A stretch of 64,000 nt of DNA from Petaurus breviceps papuanus (Eukaryota > Chordata > Mammalia > Diprotodontia > Petauridae). The stretch covers positions 11,313,122 to 11,377,121 of the forward strand of contig JAMXIF010000077.1 of assembly GCA_028583685.1 (NCBI GenBank). The letters run 5' to 3'. The notes under the pieces were generated by a model, which searched no databases, had not been told where the DNA came from, and saw only the letters and a list, made by a program, of their open reading frames with translations. The translations under genes and the position numbers were made by a program. Positions 55,150 through 64,000 of the stretch are shown here, in pieces; positions within the stretch are counted from its first letter, which is position 1; each line of letters starts with the position of its first letter.

Positions 55150-55395
55150 GTTTAGTTCAAATCTAGATTCTGGTACCTATTAACTTATTAATTTATTAAC
55201 TGGTACTTATTAACTTGTCCTGGGCAAGTCACTTAACCCATGTATGCCTCAGTTACCTTAATAGTAAAAAGGGGATAATAACGGTACCTAACTCACAGAA
55301 TTGTATTTAGGATCAAATAAGATTTTTAAAAAATGCTTGGCAAAATTGTGCCTAGTATATAAGAGGTACTATATAAATGCTTATTCTCCTTCCCC
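55150..55395 (+). mobile_element. tRNA-derived SINE
   Basis: 'gtcctgggcaagtcacttaa', 'cccatgtatgcctcagttac', 'ggggataataacggtaccta' and 'aagaggtactatataaatgc'. A 'ttaacttattaatttatta' patch interrupts the 5' side, and 'tggtacctattaactt' / 'tggtacttattaactt' is duplicated there. Confidence 0.75.
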
Positions 55396-55719
55396 TTATT
55401 TGTATTGTTGGACACAGAATCTGACTGAGCAATAGAGACCTGTGATTAATCCTATCCTTTCCATTTCTTTCTGTCACTTTGTTAGGGGTTTGAGGGTATG
55501 AATCTCACTGAGTACCATGAAGGAGAAAGTAATGTCCTTGAATCCCTCCACACCTTCACCTCCCCTACAAAAATCATTAATTTTCAATCTTTAATTGAGG
55601 GCATCATCATGAGCCATTCATATGTATCATAATTACACTTCCAAGGAGAACATTAATACAATCTTGAGACTTCTGAATCTGCCTCATCAGACTCCAAGTC
55701 TAGTGCTGTGAGCCCTGGC
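55396..55719. other. Unassigned stretch
   Basis: No recognised element. Confidence 0.4.
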
Positions 55720-55885
55720 ATTATATTATCTTAATAAATATCTCAATAACTCTGTGAGGTAGGTTCTGTAGGCCTTATGGTGCTAATTTTATATATTGGG
55801 AAACTGAGGCCTAGAAAGCTGCCCATGGACTTAACTAATTAGTGATAATGACAAGCTCACAACTCTATCCATTGTGCCAGGAGGC
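55720..55885 (-). mobile_element. MIR-type SINE
   Basis: Antisense: 'ataactctgtgaggtaggtt', 'gggaaactgaggcctagaaa' and 'caactctatccattgtgcca'. Confidence 0.65.
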
Positions 55886-55904
55886 ATAGAGAAAATCCAG
55901 GGTT

Positions 55905-56130
55905 TTAAACAAAATGTTGGATTTGGACTCAGAAAGACTGCGGTTTAAATCCACTGCAGACCTGTACCCCTGCCCACCAGCCATGTGACTTTGGGCACTA
56001 AAACTTCCCAAGCCTTAGTTTTCTAATCTGTAAAATGAGGACTATGCTTTACATAGTTATTATGAGACACAAAGAATTTTGAAAACCTTAAAATGCTTCA
56101 AAGGACTCAACTGCCATCATTACTGTTATT
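55905..56130 (+). mobile_element. tRNA-derived SINE
   Basis: 'tggatttggactcagaaaga', 'gccatgtgactttgggcact', 'cttagttttctaatctgtaa', 'aatgaggactatgctttaca' and 'aaaaccttaaaatgcttcaa'. Confidence 0.7.
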
Positions 56131-56290
56131 TCACACTGCAGTAGTGAGCTACTGAAAGTTTCTTGAGCAGAAGATGAGTGGCATGGCCATATTTGTGAAA
56201 ATGATCATATTATCGAAAATCAGTGGCAGGTGGGTTTTGGGATAGAGAGGAGAGAAAAAAATGAATCCAGGAGATGTTTGAGGTGAGTAT
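56131..56290 (-). mobile_element. L2 LINE fragment
   Basis: Antisense: 'gagctactgaaagtttcttg', 'gatgagtggcatggccatat' and 'gaatccaggagatg'. It matches the antisense L2 pattern at 30450-30500. Confidence 0.5.
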
Positions 56291-56309
56291 AATCCTAAAC
56301 TCAAATATA

Positions 56310-56560
56310 GACTGTTCATTTCGGAACTCACATCCTTTCAGGACTCAGCTCTCGCCTCTTTCATCCCCTTTATTGGAACAATTCTATCAAACTGTACTGT
56401 TTGCTATTCCATCCTTTCTCAAGGCTTAGTACTGACTGTTATCACACCTTTAATGTACTCCCTATTCATCTCTGCTCCTTGAGTGTCTTGTTTCCTTCAA
56501 AACTCAGCCCAACATTCTTGCAGCTACTAGTACCTTCCCTAAACAAAAAAGTTACCTTGC
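56310..56560 (+). mobile_element. L2 LINE, 5' segment of an interrupted copy
   Basis: 'gtttccttcaaaactcagcc', 'caacattcttgcagctacta' and 'gtaccttccctaaac' fit the L2 region just before its 3' end, which resumes at 57355. Confidence 0.55.
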
Positions 56561-56595
56561 TATTATATTACATATCTATCTATATCTATATGTTA

Positions 56596-56665
56596 TACAG
56601 CATGTCCTAAAATTATCAGTGCAGTTTTAAACTTTAATAGCTTTAAATTTGGACGATTTTAAGCT
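56596..56665 (+). mobile_element. Mariner-like MITE fragment
   Basis: 'agcatgtcctaaaattatca' followed by 'gtgcagttttaaactttaat' and 'agctttaaa' resembles one end and the centre of a common short mariner-derived marsupial repeat ('tgtcccaaaagtcttagtgc'). The second inverted end is not present. Confidence 0.45.
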
Positions 56666-56694
56666 TTAAAAAAAGTACGAGCATGTTTTCCCCA

Positions 56695-57345
56695 TGGACA
56701 GAATATTGTATTTTTCAATTTTATTTATTTTATTCTGAACTTGAGAAATAAAGTAAGACTTCAAAAAACATAGTAGAATAGGAAAAAAAAATGATAGCAT
56801 GTGAAACTGCAAATCTTTTCACAACTTGTTATTCCTTTTAAATATATAAAAGTATCACAGAATTTTCTTTTCCCCTCCCCCGCCCCATCCTGGAGATGGC
56901 TATAGCTAGACACAAATATGTATGTGTATAGATGAATGTATGTGTGTATGTATACACATATATGTATGTATGCATATAAAACCATTTTATATGTATTTCT
57001 ACTTATCAATTATTTCTCTGGATGCAGATAGCATCTTCATTCAAATGTCCTTCCTTTGCAGTTAATTCAGGTATTTATAATAATTAAAATTACTTAGTCA
57101 CTCAAAGTTGTTCTTAAAACAATGTTGTTACTGCATACAACATTCTTTTTGTTTTATTCATTTTTCTCTTTTTTATTTTGTGAAAGTTTGTAATTTTTTC
57201 CCCCTAATATCATTGAGCTCATAACTTCTTATGGAACAGTAGTATTCCATCTTATAGAACAATAGTAATGCAATATAATATTATTCCATCACAATCATAT
57301 GCTACAACTTGTTCAACCATTCCCAATGAATCTTGCAACAAGTGC
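56695..57345 (-). mobile_element. L1 LINE, 3' end inserted in L2
   Basis: Antisense L1 3' UTR: 'tttattttattctgaacttg', 'acatagtagaataggaaaaa', 'gtgaaactgcaaatcttttc', 'gatggctatagctagacaca', then 'ctctggatgcagatagcatc', 'tattccatcacaatcatatg' and 'acaacttgttcaaccattcc'. A TGTATG patch lies at about 56915-56975. L2 text stands on both sides. Confidence 0.8.
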
Positions 57346-57354
57346 AAAGATGCT

Positions 57355-57520
57355 TTCATTTTTATCTTTTTACTCAACCCCACCATCACCTAGATTGTGA
57401 GCTACTCAAGGTCTGGCACCATCTTTTAATTTTTCTTTCTACTGCTAGCTCTTAGAACACTACATGAAATATAATAGGTGCTTAGCAAATGCTTATGGAG
57501 CGATTGACAGAATGAATGTA
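57355..57520 (+). mobile_element. L2 LINE, 3' segment of an interrupted copy
   Basis: 'acctagattgtgagctactc', 'aaggtctggcaccatctttt', 'aataggtgcttagcaaatgc' and 'gagcgattgacagaatga'. It continues the copy broken at about 56560. Confidence 0.7.
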
Positions 57521-57529
57521 TAAGGCATT

Positions 57530-57790
57530 AATCAATTATCGTTTGTTAAGCAACTACTCTGTGTCAGACACAATGTGTAGCAGGAGGTAGTCTCTTAAAA
57601 AGTCTTTATTGATTAATAGGCCAAATGAGAAGTGTAAAAGGGCTAAACAAGATGGTGGTTGTGTGAGTAGAGAGAAAAGAAGAGATCTAAATGATGTGGA
57701 GTTATACTCATTAGGACACCACAGCTGATTGTGTATGGAACATAAAGGAAAGGGATGAGTTAAGGATTATTCACCTGTGTTGACCATGAG
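57530..57790 (-). mobile_element. L2 LINE, 3' part
   Basis: Antisense: 'atcgtttgttaagcaactac', 'tctgtgtcagacacaatgtg', then, after a jump, 'aagatggtggttgtgtgagt' and 'agagagaaaagaagagat', which is the more 5' antisense L2 sequence. Confidence 0.6.
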
Positions 57791-57879
57791 TGCTGGGAGA
57801 AGATAATGGTATCCCTGATAAAAATAGAGAAATTTGAATTTAAAGGGTAAGGTATTCCTATTAATTCCTTCACACTCAA
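57791..57879. other. Unassigned stretch
   Basis: Short interval between two L2 copies of opposite orientation. Confidence 0.35.
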
Positions 57880-58290
57880 TTTTTCAAATCCTCCCGCCCC
57901 TCCTCCCCCCATGTACTAGTCCTTTCTTCTGTTGGTACTTTCATATTTACTCTGTATTTTTATTTTTTGCTTTTTGACTTTTGGAGGGCAATTGGGGTTA
58001 AGTCACTTGCCCAAAGTTACACGGCTAGTTATTTTTTGGGTGGGTGTTAAGTGTCTGAGGCCGGAACCAAACTCAGGTCCTTCCGATTCTGGGGCTGGTG
58101 CTCTTACTCACTGCGCCACCTAGCCGCACTGTCTGTAAGTATTTTTAAAAACACATTTGCCTCTGGTATGTGTCTCCTTAGAACACAAGTTCCTCAAGAG
58201 CACGGATTATGTTCTTTTATTTTTATGTGTATTCCCACCACTTAGTACAGTCCTTATTATAGTAAACACTGAAATTCTTATGGATTGATT
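57880..58290 (+). mobile_element. L2 LINE, 3' end, split by a SINE
   Basis: Left part (57880-57965): 'ttactctgtatttttatttt'. Right part (58135-58290): 'ttagaacacaagttcctcaa', 'gtattcccaccacttagtac', 'agtccttattatagtaaaca' and 'ttatggattgattgattt'. Confidence 0.65.
57970..58130 (-). mobile_element. WSINE1-like SINE nested in L2
   Basis: Antisense: 'gggcaattggggttaagtca', 'cttgcccaaagttacacggc', 'gtgtctgaggccggaaccaa' and 'ctcactgcgccacctagccg'. L2 sequence continues on both sides. CpG sites in the head ('tgcgcc', 'gccgca') are retained, which suggests a fairly young copy. Confidence 0.85.
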
Positions 58291-59384
58291 GATTTGAAAA
58301 ATCATGACTTGAAAAGTAAATTGTCACACAATCTTTTCTTGTGTGGGGTATGCTTTCATACATCAAGCATCCATAATAGAGTCCATCTATGCAGGTGCTT
58401 TTCTCCCTAGCTTGTTGATGAGCCTCACTGTATTTAAGGTAGTTCTTAAGATCAGCCATATTGACTGACCATCACATATTTTGTACTTGGTTCCTTTCCA
58501 AATTGGTAGAAGTATACATTCTGGTAGAAAGTTTATAAAATATATACCCTCAGATAACTGAAAAAGAAAGAGATCTGTGGACTGAAGGAAAAAGGATATT
58601 ATCACTGGATAAACTCCCAGTAGTCTGATCTTCATAAGCTTATAAAGTTTTGAGGCTTAGCTGAATATTATCCTCTTTGCTCTTTGAGTCTCATATGGCA
58701 ACCTAGTCCTTATCCTTCATCCTAGAGGGATGATTTTTTTTAAACATGTCTTGTCTGTATGCTTTGGTTTTATAGATGGAATCAGAAGAAAAAATAGTAA
58801 AACCCCATACAACTAAACTGCAATGATTTTTTTTCCCTTACATGAAGAAACTCTTGGTTAATAATTTAGATTCTGGGCCTTTTTACAATGCTGTTTCCCT
58901 TTTCCAAGTGGTAAGCACAACTTTACAGTAGTTGAGATGCTTTGTCCTAGAGAAATCCCAGGATCTTGAACCCAAGTGCCTTGAGAATATCAGTGTTTCC
59001 AGTTTAGTGCCCTCAGTCATCATTCTGGGAAGCAACTCCTATGGAAATGCAGTCTGGAAAGTACTTCAGCAGGTGATACAGTCACAGCTACTAAGACCCA
59101 GAAAAAAAATCTTGCCACCAAAGACTTTGGCACTGTCATATGATTCAACATCAAAACATTATATTATTTATCAATGAAAATTAAATTAAAGAAAGCATTT
59201 TAGTGTCAATTTTGTTGCTGTGTACTAAAGAATAGATTTTTTTTCCATCTGACTTGCAGTCCAAAGTTTTCTATGTATGTTACCTTTCCATTTAGCATGT
59301 GAACTTTGTAAGAGCTGTACTTTTCTCTTTGTATATCCAAAACTTAGACCAATGCTTTATAGCTATAAGAGTTTCATAATTCCT
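58291..59384. other. Unassigned stretch
   Basis: Unique-looking DNA. The 81-codon plus frame at 58932-59177 has a mixed composition (VIQSQLLRPRKKILPPK) but no domain and no sign of splicing that I can defend. An L2-like end may lie at 59290-59380. Confidence 0.4.
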
Positions 59385-59450
59385 TGCTTCCTTCCCTCCT
59401 CTTCCCTCTCCTTCTCTTCTCTTCCTCCCCTCCCCTCCCAACAATGATTG
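59385..59450. repeat. CT-rich low-complexity tract
   Basis: 'cttccctcctcttccctctc' type pyrimidine run of about 65 bases. Confidence 0.8.
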
Positions 59451-59819
59451 AAATTTATTTTTTTCAACTCTATATAAGTAGAGATAGTGGTAACTAAGAC
59501 ATTATACCGGGATAGTACATGAACCTGTTTTCAGCTGTCATTGTCTAGAACCTCTTTACCTACCACACATCCAAGTGAATATGACTTTTAGAAGCTTCCT
59601 ATGTATAGTCAAAGTCTGTTTCATGTAGAGAATTACATACCCACAACACCAGCAGCTGTGAGGTAACAGTTAAGTAAGATTACTCAATTACTTGGAGTGG
59701 TCTTCAAAGGATATCCTCCAAAGTAGTTCAAAGTAATGATACTTGACAAGGTTCTTCTTAAAAATCTTTTGAATATCTTAATAAAGGAAAACTGGTAAAC
59801 TCATTCATTCTTTAAAGGG
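59451..59819. other. Unassigned stretch
   Basis: Unique-looking DNA up to the target site of the HAL1-like element. Confidence 0.4.
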
Positions 59820-62800
59820 CTTACTTGAATTTTAAGAGACAGAACCAAGAATAATGGCAAGAATTCAACTGAGCTCTGCCCCCAAACCCTTCATAATACC
59901 TTTAAATAAGGACTCTAAACAAATTCTAGAAATTCAGTACCCACAAAAAGATGGAATGAAATAATTTTACAATCCAAGATAACATAGGTTGGCAGGAAAT
60001 ATCTGTTGCACCAGGGTGAGAGAGGAATGCAGTCTAGTGCAAGCTGCCCCAGCACAGGCAGGCCCCAGAAAGCCAGAAACTGCAACTCATTGTGACTAAA
60101 TCAATGGGAGAAGTAGCAGTTCCCAGACCTCTCAGTCCATAGATGGTAAGGGGATCTGACAATGAGTCAGCAAGAAATTTACAGGGGACCCTTTGCTGGC
60201 ACCAGTGTCAGGACTCTGTTGCATTGACTACACTTGGACTGGGTCACAGTCCTGGGTATTAATCCTAGTTGGAGAAGGAACACTAGGAAAGCAGAGCTTG
60301 TGGCCACAGAGGGACAGCATCCATGGTCAGGGTTCCAGGGTTGAAAAGAGTTCTTGTGATCACTTACAAACTGGTGGACAGTACAAGAGAGGAGGAAACA
60401 CACTTCTCACTACATCATACCACTTTGGAAGATCCCAAAACTTACAGGTCCCTAGAATTACCTCTGAAAACAGCTGTACAAAAAAACCCTAAAGCTTGGG
60501 ACAGTGCTTCATTTGGGAAGCAGAGTCCGACTTTAACATAGAGTTAAAAGTCAAGAAATAGTTTTGAAATGAGCAAATGACAGAAACAAATTCTGACCAT
60601 AGAAAGATACTATGGTGACAAGGGAGATAAAAACAGACACTCAGAAGAAGACAAAAAAGTGAAAATTTCTGAATCCAAAGTCTCAAAAAAAGAATCTGAA
60701 TTGGTCTCAGGCCATGGAAAAACTCAAAAAGGGTTTTAAAAATCAAGTAAGAGAGCTAAAGGAAACATTGGGAAGATAAGAGTGAAGAAAGAAAATCATG
60801 TAAAAAGAATGAATAGCTTCGTAAAGGTGACAGAAAAAATACTGAGGAAAATTACACCTCAAAAAACAGATTAGGCCAAATGGTAAAAGAAGCCCAAAAA
60901 TCAAATGAGAAAAATGCCATAAAAATCAGAATTAACCAAGTGGAAAAAAGATATACAAAAATTCACTGAAAGAAGAACTCCTTAAAAAGTAGATTTGGCC
61001 AAATGGAAAAAGAAGATCAAAAGCTCACTAATGAAAATATTTCCTCAAAAGTTAGAAATGGGAAGTAGAAGCTAATAACTTTATGAGACATCAAAAAACA
61101 ATCAAACAAAATCAAATGAATAAAAAAAAATAGGAGACAATGTGAAATACCTCACTGGGAAAAAAAAACTGACCTAGAAAATAGACCCAGTAGAGACAAT
61201 TAAAAAATTACTGGACTACCTGATAGTCAAGATTAAAAAAAAAGATGCTAGACACCATCTTTCAAGAGAATATTAAGGTAAACTGCACTGATATTCTTGA
61301 ACCAGAGAACGAAATAGAAATTGAAAGAATACACTGAACAACTACTGAAAGAGATGACAACATGAAAATTCCCAGGAATATTATAGCCAAATTCCATCAC
61401 TCCCAGGCCAAAAGAAAATACTGCAAGCATCCCCAAAGATACAATTCGAATACCATGGAGCCATAGTCAGTATAACGAAAATTTAGCAGCTTCTTCATTA
61501 AATGACTGGAAGGTTAGGAATATGATATTCTGGGGGCAAAAGAACTAGTATCACAACCAAGAATCACTTACCCAGCAAAATTAAGTATGATCCTTCAGGA
61601 AAAAATGAATATTCGATGAAATAGAGGACTTTGAAGCATTCCTGATTAAAAGACCAGATATGAATAGAAAATTTGACTTTCATTTACAAGACTCAAGAGA
61701 AGCATAAGAAAATAAACAGAAAAGGGAGATACTATGGGATTTAATAAAGTCATAAACTGTTTCCATTCCTAATGGAAAGATGATACTTGTAACTCACAAA
61801 AAAACCCTTTCTCATTATTGGGGCAGTTAGAAGGAGTGTATATAGACAAAAGGCACAGGGGTGAGTTAAATATGAAGTAATGATTTCTAAATGGGTGAGA
61901 GAGTAATTTGCTGGAAGAAAGGCAAAGGGAGAGGTAGAGTAGAGTAAATTATCTCACATAAAGAGACAAGGAAAACCTTTTCCAATGGATAGCAATAGGG
62001 GAAATGAAAGGGGGAGTAAGTGAACCTTATTCTCATCTAATTTGGTTCAAAGGAAGCATAACATATACACTTAGTTGGGCTTAGCAATCTATCTTCCCCT
62101 ACAGGAAAGTAGGAAGGGAAGAGGATGAGAGAAAGAGGTGTGGGGGCAGTGATAGAAGTTAGAGCAGATTGGAGGAAGTAGTAGTCAGAAACAAAAAATA
62201 TTAGGAGAGACAGTTTGAAAGGAGAGAGACAGTAGGATAAACATGGGAGAAAGGTTAGAGGGAAATACATAGTTGGTAATAATTGCTGTAAAAAATATTG
62301 CAGTGAGTTTCTCTGATAAAGGCTTTATTTCTCATACATATAGAAAACTGTGTCAAATTTATAGACATAAGAGCCATTTCTCAAACGATAAATGGTCAAA
62401 AGTTATGAACAGGCAGTTTTCAGAAAAAATACTCAGAGCTATCTATAATCACGTGAAAAAAGTGTTCTAAATCACTACTGATGAGAGATATGAAAATTAA
62501 AACAACTGTGAGCTACTACCTCATACCTGTCAGATTGACTAATATGACAGAAAAGGAAAGTGACAAATGTTGGTGGGGATTATGGGACAATTAAAACACT
62601 AATGTAGGGTTGGTGAAGTTGTAGGCTGATTAACAATTCTGGGGAACAATTTTGAATAATGCCCAAAGGGCCATAAAACCATGCATACCCTTTGAACAAG
62701 CAATACCACTACTAGGTTGGTGTCCAAAAGAGATTTTTTAAAAATGGAAAAAAACTCTGTGTACAAAAAATATTTATAGCAGCTCTTTTAGTGGTGTAAA

Positions 62801-63388
62801 GGAATTGGAAATTGAGGGGATGTTCCTCGATTGGGGAATAGCTGAACAGATTGTTGTATATGATAGTAAAGGAATAATATTGTGCTTTAAGAAATGATGA
62901 GCAGGATGCTCTCAGAAAAAAAAAGTAAATATGGAAAAACATGAACTGATACGAAACAAAATGAGCAGAACTGAGAGAACATTGTACACAGTAATAGTAA
63001 TACTTTATGATAGTCTGCTATACATTACTTAGCTATTCTCAGCAATACAATGACCCAAGAGAATTTTGTAAGACTTAGCAAGAAAGGTGCTCTCCATCTC
63101 TAGAGAAAGAACTGGTACAGCCTGAATGCAGATCAAAGATGATTTTTTCCTTCACTTTCTCCATTTTTCTTGTTTTGTTTTCCTTTCTTTCATAGAATGA
63201 CTTACATAGAAATGTATTTTGCATGACTACAAATTATATTCAATGTTAAATTGCTTGCCTTTTCAATGAGGTGGGAGAGAGAATTTGGAACTCAAAATTT
63301 GAAAAATAAAAGAATGCTAAACTTGATTTTACATGTAATTGGGAAAAATAAAATATTAAATATTTTTTAAAAACAATACTTACTTGAA
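59820..63388 (+). mobile_element. HAL1-like (ORF1-only) L1-derived element with target-site duplication
   Basis: Boundaries: 'cttacttgaa' occurs at 59820-59829 and again at 63379-63388. The element starts near 59838 ('agaaccaagaataatggcaa'). The 5' UTR runs to about 60600 ('ggtcacagtcctgggtatta', 'tactatggtgacaagggaga'). ORF1 covers about 60640-61690: coiled-coil-rich Lys/Glu text, then 'ccatcactcccaggccaaaa' and 'aatcacttacccagcaaaat'. The spacer runs to about 62270 and reaches 'catagttggtaataattgct'. There the ORF2 body is skipped and 'ttctctgataaaggctttat' begins the L1 3' region: 'agattgactaatatgacaga', 'gatgagcaggatgctctcag' and the 3' UTR, ending in an A-rich tail near 63375. ORF1 is frame-broken. 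One insertion event of this shape fits HAL1 elements known in mammals. Confidence 0.8.
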
Positions 63389-63646
63389 GACTTAATTCTT
63401 CTAAACTTTGAGTATTGTCACAGGAAGCATTTGTGTGTGTGTGTGAAACTATCATTCAAAACATCATTAATCATATCAAGATTGCCCTCTATGTGCACTT
63501 GTTCCTACAGTTGAAGTAAATTGCATGGGGAAATTACAACTGATGTATAAATTTAGGTAACTGATGGAGAAAGTAGTTTTAGCAAGTAGCTATTGGTAAG
63601 TTGACCAAATACTAAAGAGTTTGAAATTTGAAAGGGCAGAAGTAAA
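63389..63646. other. Unassigned stretch
   Basis: Includes a short TG run at about 63430-63443. Nothing else recognised. Confidence 0.4.
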
Positions 63647-63880
63647 TTTGTTGTTGTTCAGTCATTTCCATCACGTCCAACTCTTCATGATCCCATTCGG
63701 GGTTTTCTTTGCACAGATACTGTAGTTGTTTGTCATTTCCTTCTCCAGCTCATTTTACAGATGTGGAAAATGAAGCAAACAAGGTTAGTTGGCTTGCCCA
63801 GGATCACACAGGTAGTAAGTGTCTGATTTGAACTCAGATCTTCCTGACTCCAGGCCTGGTGCTGCCTAGATGCCCCAGAC
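63647..63880 (-). mobile_element. MAR1-type SINE
   Basis: Antisense, well preserved: 'ttgttgttgttcagtcattt', 'cacgtccaactcttcatgat', 'tcggggttttctttgcacag', 'gtcatttccttctccagctc', 'gatcacacaggtagtaagtg' and 'gactccaggcctggtgctgc'. Part of the head is missing before 'ctagatgcccc'. Confidence 0.9.
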
Positions 63881-64000
63881 TTGAATTAGAAGCTAAGAAA
63901 AAGATTCATATCTTGTCTTTTAATAGAAGGCATGTGTGATGTCTAGTCTAGGGACATGGGTTCAACTGTCCCACTTTTAGTGAGAGAATGTATAGCCTTA

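Noticed and set aside
58932-59177. An 81-residue frame as an exon
   Set aside because: No recognisable domain and no convincing splice sites at its borders.

Overview
The window reads as intergenic or intronic DNA from a marsupial nuclear genome. I found no host exon, tRNA, rRNA or other working gene that I can support. The assignment rests on the repeats, which I recognised by eye: marsupial tRNA-derived SINEs, including the MAR1 type and the short WSINE1-like type ending near 'cttaaccccaattgcc'; marsupial L1 with its typical 5' UTR, ORF1 and 3' end; an RTE 3' end; and many old L2, L3/CR1 and MIR copies. I see no copy of the opossum-type SINE1_MD and do see WSINE1-like copies, which leans weakly towards an Australian marsupial. 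The species cannot be fixed from this.

Layout. 1-10 kb: scattered L2 and SINE copies around a repeat-poor block (about 4.8-5.6 kb). 10.4-12.2 kb: L1 5' UTR plus ORF1, followed by an LTR-like segment and a small hAT-like DNA transposon with a nested SINE. 13.4-14.2 kb: an unrecognised coding-like stretch, the best non-repeat coding signal in the window. 15-20 kb: an L3 copy, diverged duplications, two SINEs (one with a clean target-site duplication) and a fragment derived from 7SL RNA. 20.3-23.5 kb: a long CCTT tract, a GC-richer unique block, and GATA and TA microsatellites. 24-28.5 kb: SINEs, L2 and two unique blocks that look like conserved non-coding DNA. 28.5-35.5 kb: a split L2, a gapped GATA array, a SINE with a perfect 16-base target-site duplication, and three L1 pieces. 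36-42 kb: mostly unique or AT-rich DNA, an RTE 3' end and a second gapped GATA array. 43.2-48.4 kb: one minus-strand L1 broken open by a SINE, a TA/TG tract and an uncharacterised insertion of about 1.4 kb. 49-59 kb: SINEs, L3, and L2 copies interrupted by L1 and mariner-like pieces. 59.8-63.4 kb: an L1-derived element with 5' UTR, ORF1, spacer and 3' end but almost no ORF2, flanked by a 10-base direct repeat, so it looks like a complete HAL1-like non-autonomous insertion.

No genes here work together as a pathway. The history that can be read is one of retrotransposition: L1 supplied the machinery, SINEs and the HAL1-like element used it, and older L2, L3 and MIR copies form the background. 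I did not find a convincing new biological system. The observations most worth checking are the HAL1-like element, the 7SL-derived fragment, the coding remnant at 13.4-14.2 kb and the unexplained insertion at 44.6-46.0 kb. All repeat boundaries are estimates by eye, usually good to a few tens of bases.
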